64,000 nucleotides of DNA from an uncultured Butyricimonas sp. (GCA_944321845.1 CALUMT010000014.1:1-64000), one strand, 5' to 3'. Positions 45,952-55,609 are shown, numbered from the stretch's first letter. The notes: generated by a model from the letters alone, not told the origin. Made by a program: numbers and translations.

Positions 45952-46542
45952 ATGAAAAAGAGTTATATCGTAATTGGAGTGATTATTGTTATCGTGTTAG
46001 GTATTTTCCTGTGGTTCAAGGGAAGCTACAACCAGATGGTGGGACGCAGTGAAGCCGTTTCGGCCCAATGGTCCAACGTGGAAAACCAATACCAACGCCG
46101 GGCAGACCTTATCCCGAACCTGGTGAACACAGTGAAGGGTTACGCTGAACACGAGAAAACAACCTTGGCTGAAGTCGTGGAAGCCCGGGCTAAGGCCACA
46201 CAAATGCAGGTGAATTTCGACAACCTGGATGCCCAGACCATTCAGAAATTCAATGCCGTGCAAGGGGAATTGTCCTCTGCCCTCTCCCGCCTGATGGTGA
46301 GCGTGGAAAGATACCCGGATTTGAAGGCTAACGAGAATTTCCGGGATTTGCAGGCTCAACTGGAAGGAACGGAAAACCGTATCGCCGTGGAGAGACGCAA
46401 ATTCAACGAGGAAGTGCAGAGCTATAACAAATACATCCGCTTTTTCCCGCAGAATATTGTAGCCGGAATGTTCGGTTTTTCATCAAAACCGTACTTTGAG
46501 GCTGCCGAGGGAACGGAAAAAGCCCCGGAAGTGAAATTCTAA
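45952..46542 (+). CDS. LemA family protein
   Basis: 196 residues from the ATG at 45952 (the longer frame to 45679 runs through ackA and the terminator). One N-terminal membrane span (SYIVIGVIIVIVLGIFLWF) is followed by the helical LemA domain with YNQMVGRSEAVSAQWSNVE, QRRADLIPNLVNTVKGYA and AVERRKFNEEVQSYNKY. Function poorly known; LemA is often encoded next to TPM-domain proteins, as here. A TATATTCG box at 45914-45921 may be its promoter. The next gene starts 14 bases after its stop. Confidence 0.9.
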   Translation: MKKSYIVIGVIIVIVLGIFLWFKGSYNQMVGRSEAVSAQWSNVENQYQRRADLIPNLVNTVKGYAEHEKTTLAEVVEARAKATQMQVNFDNLDAQTIQKFNAVQGELSSALSRLMVSVERYPDLKANENFRDLQAQLEGTENRIAVERRKFNEEVQSYNKYIRFFPQNIVAGMFGFSSKPYFEAAEGTEKAPEVKF

Positions 46543-46556
46543 AAGCACCGTTAAGC

Positions 46557-46991
46557 ATGTCACCGGAAAAGAAATTCACGGAAGAACAGAAGGCGGCCAT
46601 GGTGGCGGCCATACAACAGGCCGAGAAAGCCACATCGGGAGAAATCCGGGTGCATATCGAGAACCACTGCAGGAAGAACGTTCTGGACAGGGCCGCTGAC
46701 GTGTTCGCCCAACTGAAAATGCACAAGACAGCCGCCCGTAACGGGGTGCTGGTTTACGTGGCTCTCGAGGACCGGAAACTGGCCATCCTGGGGGATGCCG
46801 GCATCAATGCCAAAGTCCCCGCCAATTTCTGGGAAGGCATCAAAATCCGCATGGTGGAACAATTCAAGCAAGGCCTGATCACGGAGGGAATTCGCGAAGC
46901 CGTCCTGTCGGCCGGGAATGCCCTGAAAACCTATTTTCCCTATCAAACGGATGACAAGAACGAACTTCCCGATGATATTTCATTCAATTAA
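46557..46991 (+). CDS. TPM-domain protein (cytosolic)
   Basis: 144 residues, no signal peptide. TPM-phosphatase fold with EKATSGEIRVHIENHC, VLVYVALEDRKLAILGDAGIN and a C-terminal helix region. The long beta-strand insertion of the secreted forms is absent. Second gene of a lemA-TPM-TPM operon. The TPM family has acid-phosphatase activity in plants, and in bacteria it is linked to LemA and the cell envelope; the role here is not known. Confidence 0.82.
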   Translation: MSPEKKFTEEQKAAMVAAIQQAEKATSGEIRVHIENHCRKNVLDRAADVFAQLKMHKTAARNGVLVYVALEDRKLAILGDAGINAKVPANFWEGIKIRMVEQFKQGLITEGIREAVLSAGNALKTYFPYQTDDKNELPDDISFN

Positions 46992-47003
46992 CAGACGAGA
47001 AAG

Positions 47004-47771
47004 ATGATAAAACACTTAATATGGCTCGCCCTATTCCTCCCGGGATTGTTCCTGCACAGCATGGGACAAAATATCCCGGAACCCATGAAACCCCGGTGTA
47101 TCGTGAATGATTTCACGAAATTGTTCTCTACCGGACAGCGGGCCGCCCTGGAAAAGAAACTGAGTACGTTCAACAAAAACAGCTCCACGCAAATTGCCGT
47201 GGTAACCATCGCCGACCTGGAAGGATATGACGTGAGCGATTACGCCGCCCGTCTGGGAGAAAAATGGGGTGTCGGTCAGGAAGGAAAAGACAACGGTATC
47301 GTCATCCTGATCAAACCCAAACAGGGAGGAGAAAAGGGACAGGTGGCCATCTCCGTGGGATACGGCCTGGAAGGGGTGATTCCCGATGCCACGGCTTCCC
47401 GCATTATCCGGAACGAAATCATTCCCGCTTTCCAGAAGGAAGATTATTACGGGGGAATTGACCGGGCCACGGACGTGCTTATTAATTTGTCGAAAGGCGA
47501 ATACACGGCCGACGAGTACGACAAGAAAGGGAATGGAGGAATGGGCATTATCGTGGCCATATTCCTGTTCATCGTGTTGTTCTCCATCATCTCGAAACGG
47601 CGGGGCGACAATGACAGCTACACGCCGGGACACAGCTCCGGAGGTGGATTCTTCTTCTTCCCCATGGGAGGCGGTAGCGGGGGATTCGGTTCATTCAGCA
47701 GCGGAAGCGGCTCTTTCGGGGGATTCGGAGGCGGTGATTTCGGAGGCGGCGGAGCCAGTGGAGACTGGTAA
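47004..47771 (+). CDS. Secreted/membrane TPM-domain protein with Gly-rich tail
   Basis: 255 residues. Signal peptide (LIWLALFLPGLFLHSMGQ), TPM domain (about 30-170; IPEPMKPRCIVNDFTKLF, STQIAVVTIADLEGYDV, WGVGQEGKDNGIVILI, SVGYGLEGVIPDATASRI), one membrane span (GIIVAIFLFIVLFSII) and a C-terminal low-complexity Gly/Ser/Phe tail ending FGGGGASGDW. This YgcG-like layout is standard for the family. It is third in the lemA operon. Confidence 0.88.
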   Translation: MIKHLIWLALFLPGLFLHSMGQNIPEPMKPRCIVNDFTKLFSTGQRAALEKKLSTFNKNSSTQIAVVTIADLEGYDVSDYAARLGEKWGVGQEGKDNGIVILIKPKQGGEKGQVAISVGYGLEGVIPDATASRIIRNEIIPAFQKEDYYGGIDRATDVLINLSKGEYTADEYDKKGNGGMGIIVAIFLFIVLFSIISKRRGDNDSYTPGHSSGGGFFFFPMGGGSGGFGSFSSGSGSFGGFGGGDFGGGGASGDW

Positions 47772-47827
47772 TACATTTTCCAAAATATTTCTTATCTTTA
47801 CAGTACACAAAACCAAAAATCTACACT

Positions 47828-49015
47828 ATGGCAAGTACATGTAAAGGTATTATCGGTATCCTCACGGGAGGAGGAGATGTGCCGGGACTGAACCCGGCAA
47901 TCAGGGCCGTAACCATCCGAGCTCTAAGGGAAGGCTACAAAGTTATCGGAATCCGTCGAGGCTGGAAGGGATTGGTGGACGTTATCCGGGATAAAGACGC
48001 GGACAATTCCAACAACTATTTCGAGTTGACGGAAGAAATCGTGAACAAGGCCGGCCGGACAGGCGGGACCTTCCTGCACACTTCACGTACACGGGCTTCC
48101 CATATCCCGCTGGAGGCAGTGCCCCCACATCTAAAGGATAAATACACGGACAAGATCAACGACTTAACCCCGGAGGTCCTGAAAAACCTCGAATTTATCG
48201 GTATCAATTACCTGATTCCCATCGGGGGTGACGACACGTTGAGCTATGCCGTCCGGTTAAGCCAAGAAGGGGTGAAAGTGGTCGCTATCCCGAAAACCAT
48301 GGACAATGATGTTCCGGGAACCGATTACTGTATCGGTTTCAGCACATGCATCACCCGTACCATCGAGCTGACCCACGATCTTCGCACCTGTGCCGGTTCC
48401 CATGAACGTATCCTCGTGCTGGAAGTTTTCGGACGTTATGCCGGTTTCACGGCCATGCTGCCCACGTTGGCCGGTGCTGCCAACCGTTGCGTCATCCCGG
48501 AATACCAGTTCGACATCGAACGCTTGGCCGAATTGCTCTGCCAGGACCGCTACACGAACCCGAGCAAGTATTCCGTGGTCCTGGTCTCAGAGGGAGCCAC
48601 CTACCGGGGCGGACAGATGATGTTCCAAAGCGAGGAAACGGATATGTTCGGGCACAAGAAACTGGGCGGAATCGGGGATTATGTCTCCAACGAACTGAAA
48701 GCCTTGTCTTCCCGCTACAATAATGGAGAAACGGTCAATGTGATCAACCAGAAGTTAGGATATCTGGTACGTTGCGGAAACCCTGATGCCCTGGACTCCA
48801 TTGTCCCGATGGCTTACGGGAACTTGGCCCTGGACCTGATATCCAAAGGACTGCATGGACGACTCGTCATCCTGCGCAACGGGCGATACGACAACGCTCC
48901 TATCGAAATCATCACGAGCAGCAAGAAAATCGTGAACATCGAAAAATTCTACAACACGGACCGTCTGCGTCCCAAATACAAATCCTTCGAGTTCATGCCG
49001 CAAATGATATTATAA
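47828..49015 (+). CDS. Phosphofructokinase with PPi-type active-site signature
   Basis: 395 residues; glycolytic phosphorylation of fructose-6-phosphate. N-terminal GGGDVPGLNPAIRAV; the phosphoryl-donor site reads IGGDDTLSYA and the next motif PKTMDNDVPGTDYC. In the family, Asp in GGDD and Lys in PKT favour pyrophosphate over ATP (ATP enzymes have GGDG and PGT). That suggests a reversible PPi-PFK, though group-III ATP enzymes also carry the Lys. A TATCTTTA box at 47793 precedes it and a hairpin follows. It is a separate unit from the lemA operon. Confidence 0.9.
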   Translation: MASTCKGIIGILTGGGDVPGLNPAIRAVTIRALREGYKVIGIRRGWKGLVDVIRDKDADNSNNYFELTEEIVNKAGRTGGTFLHTSRTRASHIPLEAVPPHLKDKYTDKINDLTPEVLKNLEFIGINYLIPIGGDDTLSYAVRLSQEGVKVVAIPKTMDNDVPGTDYCIGFSTCITRTIELTHDLRTCAGSHERILVLEVFGRYAGFTAMLPTLAGAANRCVIPEYQFDIERLAELLCQDRYTNPSKYSVVLVSEGATYRGGQMMFQSEETDMFGHKKLGGIGDYVSNELKALSSRYNNGETVNVINQKLGYLVRCGNPDALDSIVPMAYGNLALDLISKGLHGRLVILRNGRYDNAPIEIITSSKKIVNIEKFYNTDRLRPKYKSFEFMPQMIL

Positions 49016-49021
49016 AAAGAC

Positions 49022-49049
49022 AGGGGAGGTGAAAGACCTCCCCTATTCT
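49022..49049 (+). terminator. Phosphofructokinase terminator
   Basis: A nine-base perfect stem AGGGGAGGT/ACCTCCCCT (49022-49030 with 49036-49044) with GAAAG loop is followed by ATTCTT. It may also serve the convergent phosphatase gene. Confidence 0.8.
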
Positions 49050-49067
49050 TACAAAGTTATGCCAAAC

Positions 49068-50006
49068 TTATTTTTTGCGCTCTACCACATGTAACACTCG
49101 CCCTTCCTTATCCAACATGTAAAAGCGTAAATCCTTAGCGGAAGCGGAGCAAACCGAGAATCCCGTCTCGCCACTGCAGAACACCGTACCCTCCGTCGGT
49201 TTCACTTTCCGGCTCAGGGAAGCGGAAGTGTTCACGATATAATCAATCGAAGAATCGGTGCGACGGATATGTTGGTAATTATGGATGTGCCCACAGATGT
49301 ACATATCCACGTTATGTTTCTTCAAAATGGTATTTACCCGTTGCTGCATATCCGTACGTTCGCTCTCGGACTTACTGGTCTGGGCGTAAATCGGGTGATG
49401 TCCCATGACAATCGTCCAGGTCGAGTGATTCACGGAGAGAAGCGAATCCAACCATTGCAACTGTTTCCGATTCTCCTGTTTAACCGCATCTGGATAAGTA
49501 TCATCCTCTTCCCGGTACTTATCGATCAACGGAGTCGTGTCGATAAAGATCAGCCGCACGGTTGCACCATCATCCGTCCGATATAACTTCGTGTAATAAC
49601 GCCCCGGCATACACCAACGACGACTTACCCGAGTATAATCCAATACGGCCTGCGTGTTGCCGCGATACTCATGATTACCCATAACAGGAAACCATTCCAC
49701 CATCAACTCCGGGTGAGCGTATACCAACTCGTAATTCGTCATCCATAACGGATCATTCACGCTGGCTACCCCCTCGAAATGGTGTACATCACCCAAAGCG
49801 GCAACGAACTCAAAACCGATAATCCCTTCCATCTCGCCCATGCGTTCCGCGATAGGTTTCTGGTCATAATAACCGTTTCTACCCAAATCATTCACCACGT
49901 AAAAATTGAAACGGTCATCCATTTCCTCCTTGGTCAATTCCCGGGGCTGGGCAAAACATCCCCATCCCCCGAGAATCAATAAGCAAATTAATAACAATCT
50001 TTTCAT
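49068..50006 (-). CDS. Exported acid-phosphatase-like metallophosphoesterase
   Basis: 312 residues. Signal peptide (LLLICLLILGGWGCFAQ; the Cys could make it a lipoprotein). Calcineurin-like domain of the purple-acid-phosphatase type: NDLGRNG, ALGDVHH, VMGNHEY, GHHPIYA and GHIHNYQHI. The first metal motif is NDLGRNG where D-x-G is expected. It follows the TonB receptor after nine bases, and a joint role in taking up and dephosphorylating a phosphorylated compound is inferred from that. Confidence 0.85.
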   Translation of the reverse strand: MKRLLLICLLILGGWGCFAQPRELTKEEMDDRFNFYVVNDLGRNGYYDQKPIAERMGEMEGIIGFEFVAALGDVHHFEGVASVNDPLWMTNYELVYAHPELMVEWFPVMGNHEYRGNTQAVLDYTRVSRRWCMPGRYYTKLYRTDDGATVRLIFIDTTPLIDKYREEDDTYPDAVKQENRKQLQWLDSLLSVNHSTWTIVMGHHPIYAQTSKSESERTDMQQRVNTILKKHNVDMYICGHIHNYQHIRRTDSSIDYIVNTSASLSRKVKPTEGTVFCSGETGFSVCSASAKDLRFYMLDKEGRVLHVVERKK

Positions 50007-50015
50007 CGTATTTCT

Positions 50016-52817
50016 TTAAAAGTTAACCTTAAAACCGATATTGAATTTCGGTCCGTAATATTCTACCTGCTTCGTCAGATCAGATTTCCCCTGGTAATAT
50101 CTCAACGGTTGATTCAGTAAATTGGTTGCCTCACCGTAAATCGTGTAATGCTTGGCAAATGTGTAGCTGATATTGGCATCCAGGTAATTTACCTTATCAT
50201 AGTAGGAATCCTCAAACGGGGTACTTCCGAACTCATCGATAAAATCACCGGCAAAGTTATAAGAAGCACGGACATTTAAGCCATTCCGCTCGAAATAAAG
50301 GGATACATTGGCCAAATGTTCCGGAGAACCGGGTAACGGAAGGTCCTCGTTCTCGAGCACGTTTCCTTCTTCATCTTCCCGTTCCAACTTGAAGTCGGTA
50401 ATCTTGGAATGCGTGTAGGTATAGTTGGCATACAAGCCGAAATATTTCAAGCAAGGAGCGATGAAAGCGAAATCCTTTTGCCAGGCGAATTCCAATCCCC
50501 ACAAATCAGCCTTACCGGCATTCATCGGTATGGACATTTCATCGTAAGCAATACCCTCATAAGTACCGTCAACCCAATTCTGCTCCACGATAAAATCCTT
50601 GATCGCCTTGTAATAGAAGCCGGCAGAAACAATACCGAAATCAGCAAAGGTATAATCTACGGCGAAGTCAATATTATGGGAAAGCGTAGCATCCAATTCC
50701 GGGTTTCCGACAGAAAGTTCGGTCTTGCCATCCTTGGTCTCGATGCTCACGTGAGGAACCAGATCAAAGTATTTCGGACGGGCAATGGTATTGGTGTATG
50801 ACAAACGGAAAGCCAAGTCGTCATCAAGTGCGTATTTTACCAGCACCGAAGGCAACACGTTCAGGTAATTATCCGTGCAATCCGGGGTGTCGTTCAATTC
50901 AATGGCATCCGTATCATCATTAACCACCAGTTGTTTCCCCTGGTATCTCAAATGAGTGTTCTCCAAACGTACACCCACCATAGCCTGCAATTTATTACTG
51001 AAATTATGGTCGTAACGAAGATAACCGGAAGTCACCGTTTCATGGGCATCAAAAATCTCTCCCAGCTCTTCCTTGTTCTCCTCCTTCTCGAACAAAGAAC
51101 TGTTGTTCAAGTCCAACTTGCCCAAGAATTCTTTTGTCACGAAAGTACCGGCCTCGTAATTATCCATGTAGAAGTCTGAACGGGTCTGGTCTTTCAGGGC
51201 CGCAAAAGCATCCGAATCAAAATCCTCGTTTACGGGAGAATAATCATAAAATTCCAAGTCTCTTTTCTTTCTCTTATCCGCGATTTTCGCACCCAGACGA
51301 AGATTATTCACGAGATTTCCCATTCGAATCGGGATATTCAAATTAATGCTTCCCTTCAAATCATCCTCGGAGATATCCTCCTGTTGCTCGGTCAATTCAT
51401 CCAACTCGTAACCGGCAGCAGCACCCAGCAACATATCCTCGGCATTGGCAGGGGTCATGTGCGGCTCTCTCAAATCGGACAAATCCGGGGTAAAGTTCAC
51501 CACCTCTTTCTTGTAAGCGATATAGCGTTCGTTGGGACGTTCCTCCGTGGCCCGGGCGTAAGAAAAATTCCAGTTCAACAAAGTAGTTCCAAACAAATGT
51601 TCACCATTCAAGGCAAAATCCATGGTCTGTTGAAGTTCCAGACGAGCGTTGTTCTCTGTACCACCTTTGGTCTGGAAAACCACCTCTTCGGCCTCACCCT
51701 TTTCATTCAGATCCTTGATACTTTGGCGATACCGGTTTTCCCAGTCATTCCGGCGATTATAGATACCCTTGAAATCCAACCGATGATTGGGATTAAACTT
51801 GTAATCCAAGGAAAGAGAATAGCTCTGACGTTCACGATGAACGAAATATTGGCGGATCTCGTAATTCGTGACGTATTCTTTTCCTTCATCATCCTTTTTC
51901 CACTCGAACTCCGCGTTATCGGAACCAATCGGATTATTCTGGTAAGACGCGGAAAGGATCATACCCAATTTGTTGTTGAAGAAATTATCACCATACGTCA
52001 AACCGACATTCAACTGCAACTTATCGGAAATCAGGTTATATCCCGTTCCCAACGTGGCATTGATCATTCTTTTAACCGGGGAACTCTTGGTCACCAGATT
52101 CACGGAACCACCGATGGCATCCGCATCCATATCAGGCGTAACCACCTTGTTCACGACAATCGTCTGAATCATGTCCGCCGGGATCAAATCCAATTGCACG
52201 TTGCGGATATCCCCCTCGGCTGAAGGCAAGCGATTGCCATTGATTGTCACGGAACTGAAATCAGGAGAAGTACCGCGAATCTGCCCGAAGCGAGCCTCTC
52301 CCTGGTCGTACTGCACGTTAATACCCGGAATACGCTTCATGGCATCCCCGATATTGGCATCCGGGAAACGTCCCACCTGGTCGGCAGAAACGACATCTCT
52401 CAAATTCAAACTGTTCTTCCGGTAACTCGTTGCCCGCTGGTATCCCCAGAAAGTACCCCCGACAAACACGGAACTCAACAATTTATTATCACTCGCCAGT
52501 TTAATATTCTTTTCCAAGGTCTTCCCAGCTTCAATAGTCACGCTCTCACGTACGGTTTTATATCCCACGTAACTTACTTTCAGGTGGTATTTTCCCTCAG
52601 AGATTTTCGGGAACACGTAAAAACCGTTAATATCGCTCACGATCCCCGTCTTCAACTCCTCCAAGTAAATCGTTGCTCCCGGTAAAACCATCCCGGTCTG
52701 ATCAGTTACACGTCCGCGCAAAACTCCATTTTTACCCTGCGCGCAGACACTTGAACACAACACGCTAAATATCCCCGCAACTAACACGAGAATAACACAC
52801 ATTTTCATCGATTTCAT
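50016..52817 (-). CDS. TonB-dependent receptor of the ECF-regulated operon
   Basis: 933 residues. Signal peptide, a CarboxypepD-like regulatory domain (GRVTDQTGMVLPGATIYLE, about 33-115), a plug domain with SSVFVGGTFWG and GVKRIPGINVQYDQGEARFG-like stretches (RIPGINVQYDQGEARFG), and a 22-strand barrel ending KFNIGFKVNF with terminal Phe. It imports a ligand too large for porins using TonB energy. No SusD partner is adjacent. It sits between a small secreted protein and an acid-phosphatase-like gene, which hints at a phosphorylated ligand. Confidence 0.92.
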   Translation of the reverse strand: MKSMKMCVILVLVAGIFSVLCSSVCAQGKNGVLRGRVTDQTGMVLPGATIYLEELKTGIVSDINGFYVFPKISEGKYHLKVSYVGYKTVRESVTIEAGKTLEKNIKLASDNKLLSSVFVGGTFWGYQRATSYRKNSLNLRDVVSADQVGRFPDANIGDAMKRIPGINVQYDQGEARFGQIRGTSPDFSSVTINGNRLPSAEGDIRNVQLDLIPADMIQTIVVNKVVTPDMDADAIGGSVNLVTKSSPVKRMINATLGTGYNLISDKLQLNVGLTYGDNFFNNKLGMILSASYQNNPIGSDNAEFEWKKDDEGKEYVTNYEIRQYFVHRERQSYSLSLDYKFNPNHRLDFKGIYNRRNDWENRYRQSIKDLNEKGEAEEVVFQTKGGTENNARLELQQTMDFALNGEHLFGTTLLNWNFSYARATEERPNERYIAYKKEVVNFTPDLSDLREPHMTPANAEDMLLGAAAGYELDELTEQQEDISEDDLKGSINLNIPIRMGNLVNNLRLGAKIADKRKKRDLEFYDYSPVNEDFDSDAFAALKDQTRSDFYMDNYEAGTFVTKEFLGKLDLNNSSLFEKEENKEELGEIFDAHETVTSGYLRYDHNFSNKLQAMVGVRLENTHLRYQGKQLVVNDDTDAIELNDTPDCTDNYLNVLPSVLVKYALDDDLAFRLSYTNTIARPKYFDLVPHVSIETKDGKTELSVGNPELDATLSHNIDFAVDYTFADFGIVSAGFYYKAIKDFIVEQNWVDGTYEGIAYDEMSIPMNAGKADLWGLEFAWQKDFAFIAPCLKYFGLYANYTYTHSKITDFKLEREDEEGNVLENEDLPLPGSPEHLANVSLYFERNGLNVRASYNFAGDFIDEFGSTPFEDSYYDKVNYLDANISYTFAKHYTIYGEATNLLNQPLRYYQGKSDLTKQVEYYGPKFNIGFKVNF

Positions 52818-52826
52818 AAGAATTAC

Positions 52827-53366
52827 TTATTCGTAAATACTGTTTAATCTCACTCTTTGGAATAATTGTATTTGCTCATTTAAATCTTTCTTGCTTTGTT
52901 TCAAGGCCTCCTCAAAATCGAGGCTATCTTCTTCGATACAGGCAATCGCCACTTTAATGACATGTTCAAACAGCGAACGGTCTTTCACCGTGAAGCATCC
53001 TTTCCGCACCTTCGCCCGGAAATATTTTTCTATTCTCTTCACGGCATTGTAAACAACAGGTTTCTGGATTTGCGTGGAAACGGCGACATCCCCGCCCGTA
53101 ACCTGAATCTTATGTAAATAACGTTCGTCCATCACGGAAAGCAAACAGGCTATTTCCCGACCGAAATTCGTCTCTTGAGCCTTGGCACAATCATGTTCCA
53201 GGTAATCTTTCAAAGCCAACGCAAACTCCCAACCGGAAGATTTTTCATTAACAACAGCCCCACGGGATTCCTCACCAGAAATCTTTTCCGCTTTGGCCCA
53301 AACCTGCTGGGCTCTCATCGGAAAGTACGCAATAACCAATAATGTCAACAAAATAAGTGTTTTCAT
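52827..53366 (-). CDS. Small secreted protein of the ECF operon, unknown
   Basis: 179 residues with a signal peptide (LILLTLLVIAYFPMRAQ). The rest is helical, with two Cys in HDCAK and REIAC and further Cys in KGCFTV and IACIEED. I recognise no family. It lies nine bases before the TonB receptor and 149 after FecR; a GGATATAG ribosome site precedes it. I see no TAnnTTTG box in the 149-base gap, so an ECF-type promoter may drive the receptor operon. Confidence 0.6.
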   Translation of the reverse strand: MKTLILLTLLVIAYFPMRAQQVWAKAEKISGEESRGAVVNEKSSGWEFALALKDYLEHDCAKAQETNFGREIACLLSVMDERYLHKIQVTGGDVAVSTQIQKPVVYNAVKRIEKYFRAKVRKGCFTVKDRSLFEHVIKVAIACIEEDSLDFEEALKQSKKDLNEQIQLFQRVRLNSIYE

Positions 53367-53515
53367 AACTCTATATCCTTTTTCAATTTCTATCGCGAAA
53401 GAACAAGGGTTTTGTTACATGAAAATTACAATTCCGTGACATTAAAGTAAAATACTACCCCGTTACCATCAGTTCGGAAAACAAAAATACCAAGTCAAAC
53501 ACAAAATATTACTTC

Positions 53516-54424
53516 TCATGGTTTCAAATGAATACCCAACGTCCGATTAATAATATCCAATGCTTCCTTTAGATTCACGTCATGAAAAGTCACTGTCAAT
53601 TCCAAATTTTCCCAATCTCGAGAAACATTCACGTGTGCCCCATAATATGCATTCAATCGAGCCACGACCTCCCGTAATGGAGTGTGATCAAATTTCAACA
53701 CACCTGTTTTCCAGGATAATAGATTAACATCATCATACCGAGTAACCCGTAAGCTATCCTCTCCCTTCCGATAAGCAGCCGACATACCTTTTTCCAAAAT
53801 CACCCTTTCATTCCCATCGCGAACAATAAACTCCACCCTCCCGCAAAGAACCCATATTTCTGTGCTTTCCCCTGTACTCTCCACTTGAACCTCTGTTCCC
53901 AATACCTTCAGCCGAGCCACGGACGTATTCACAATAAAAGGAAACTTGTTTACTCGTTTCACCTCAAAATAAGCCTTCCCAGACAAATTCACTTCCCGCT
54001 CCTTTCGTCCGAACTTTTCCCTATAACATAACTCCGTTTCCCCGGCCAGGGTTACTCGGGAATTATCCGGTAACCAAACTGTCCTTATCTCACCAATCTC
54101 AGTGGCCAACACCACCCGTTCATTCCGCGACCACCATCCAAACCCGATACATAACAATAGCGTTGCCGCTATCCCGGAACACAATCCTACCCGAAACGGA
54201 TTCTGTACCTGAAAGCCCATACTTATCCATGCCTCTTTGGCATCAAATAACCCATAGCGATATCTTTTGGTTCCCAGTTCCAATTGCTGACGAATACACT
54301 CTATTTCCTGGCAATGTATCTCATCATCTGCCATCCATCTTTCCACTCGCTTCCGTTCTCGTTCATCAGCCTCTCCCAATATATATTTTATTAAAACTCG
54401 ATTTTTCATCTTTTTATTATTCAC
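53516..54424 (-). CDS. FecR-family anti-sigma factor
   Basis: 302 residues. A cytosolic N-terminus binds the sigma factor (LIKYILGEADERER...), one membrane span (VGLCSGIAATLLLCIGFGWW, about 88-107) and a periplasmic FecR domain (LPDNSRVTLAGETELCYREK...) follow. A C-terminal DUF4974 domain (LKFDHTPLREVVARLNAYYG, about 230-300) senses the plug of the receptor. It overlaps the sigma gene by four bases. It should hold the ECF sigma inactive until the downstream receptor binds ligand. Confidence 0.95.
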   Translation of the reverse strand: MNNKKMKNRVLIKYILGEADERERKRVERWMADDEIHCQEIECIRQQLELGTKRYRYGLFDAKEAWISMGFQVQNPFRVGLCSGIAATLLLCIGFGWWSRNERVVLATEIGEIRTVWLPDNSRVTLAGETELCYREKFGRKEREVNLSGKAYFEVKRVNKFPFIVNTSVARLKVLGTEVQVESTGESTEIWVLCGRVEFIVRDGNERVILEKGMSAAYRKGEDSLRVTRYDDVNLLSWKTGVLKFDHTPLREVVARLNAYYGAHVNVSRDWENLELTVTFHDVNLKEALDIINRTLGIHLKP

Positions 54425-54933
54425 CCGAAAAAAAACAAATAAATCTTCACGGCAGCCTTTCTCAAAGCCTTTATTGCTTTACCTAAATGCATCTCGACCG
54501 TTTTCTCGGATATATCAAACTTACAAGCGATATCCCGATACGACAACCCTTCCTGCTTTGCTGCCAACAAAATTTTCCGACGTTGTTCAGGCAAAGCATC
54601 TATCCAATCCCACAAACGGGCTTCCCGCTCTGCCAACTCTTGATTTTCCTCCTCATTCTCCGGTATCTCTTTCACCTCATCAAGCGATACCGTAACATGG
54701 GAACCACGAAGGCATTGCAAACATCTATTCCGAACACAAATAAACAAATATCCCTTCCAGTCCTTCACTTCACGCCCTTTTTCATCTTGTCCGATTTCCA
54801 ACAATTCAACAAAAAGTTGCTGCACCACCTCCTTTGCATCATCCTCCGACCCCACGATTGTCCAGGCATACAGACACAACGGTCGATAATATTCCCGGAA
54901 CCCTTTTTCTATCAATCGTGTTGTTATCTTCAT
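54421..54933 (-). CDS. ECF RNA polymerase sigma factor
   Basis: 170 residues. Region 2 (FREYYRPLCLYAWTIVGS...VVQQLFVELLE) and region 4 (LPEQRRKILLAAKQEGLSYRD...ISEKTVEMHLGKAIKALRK) are complete; the missing region 3 is typical of ECF sigma factors. It is cognate to the overlapping FecR gene and probably directs transcription of the receptor operon downstream. Confidence 0.95.
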   Translation of the reverse strand: MKITTRLIEKGFREYYRPLCLYAWTIVGSEDDAKEVVQQLFVELLEIGQDEKGREVKDWKGYLFICVRNRCLQCLRGSHVTVSLDEVKEIPENEEENQELAEREARLWDWIDALPEQRRKILLAAKQEGLSYRDIACKFDISEKTVEMHLGKAIKALRKAAVKIYLFFFG

Positions 54934-54984
54934 AACTACACATGTATTATCTGATCTTTAAAAATTGTAACCTTAAAAACAAGT

Positions 54985-55026
54985 GGCAAAAGCAACCTCC
55001 AGAAATATCCAGAGCCTGCTTTTGCC
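54985..55026 (-). terminator. Terminator after the small lipoprotein gene
   Basis: A ten-base stem GGCAAAAGCA/TGCTTTTGCC with a 22-base loop lies 27 bases past the stop of the lipoprotein. On the minus strand it is followed by ACTTGTTTTT. Confidence 0.7.
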
Positions 55027-55052
55027 TTCAATTAAGAACCATAGTCCAACCC

Positions 55053-55532
55053 TTATTCTTCATCCATTGAAGCATGCACCACAAAATGTGAGATATCATT
55101 AGCGTCTACGTAATCCGAATCCCCAAAACGAATATCCACCACCCATAAGTAAGTCTTACCTACATCTACGAATTCTGGGGTCGGAATCCAAAAATAATTA
55201 TATTCTCCATTACGATCTTCTTGAACAAAACAATGATCATTCATTAAACGAGCATTCATCCGCACGTATAAACTATCCAGTTTAGACGTACTTAAAGTAT
55301 ATTTTTGATGCAACAAATCTAAATCTTCATCAACCGGTCCACATAAATAAAATGATACATTTGCCGGAACTGACTCCATCATCAGATAATGACCCGATAG
55401 AGTATCGTTTATAACAACTTGTTGCTGTAATAAACCAAAACCGACAATCCACTTCGGCGACCTTTCTTTATTGCACGCGTAACAAATTATCACACCTGTG
55501 CACATTATCCAAAAAATTAATTTCATTACCAA
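55053..55532 (-). CDS. Small lipoprotein, unknown
   Basis: 159 residues. Hydrophobic N-terminus with a lipoprotein-like site (VIICYAC, Cys near residue 20). The rest is beta-rich with Tyr, Asp and Met pairs (NDTLSGHYLMMESVP, NGEYNYFWIPTPEF). A visible acidic C-terminus. No family recognised. It is minus-strand between the DUF4249/TonB operon and the ECF sigma gene and has its own terminator. A repeat element shared with the region upstream of DUF4249 lies ahead of it. Confidence 0.6.
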   Translation of the reverse strand: MVMKLIFWIMCTGVIICYACNKERSPKWIVGFGLLQQQVVINDTLSGHYLMMESVPANVSFYLCGPVDEDLDLLHQKYTLSTSKLDSLYVRMNARLMNDHCFVQEDRNGEYNYFWIPTPEFVDVGKTYLWVVDIRFGDSDYVDANDISHFVVHASMDEE

Positions 55533-55609
55533 TATCTCATATAAATTATATCAACATTATAATGGAACCCGTAACGGCAGTTACCTTGGGGATTCTCGTT
55601 TTTAGATAT

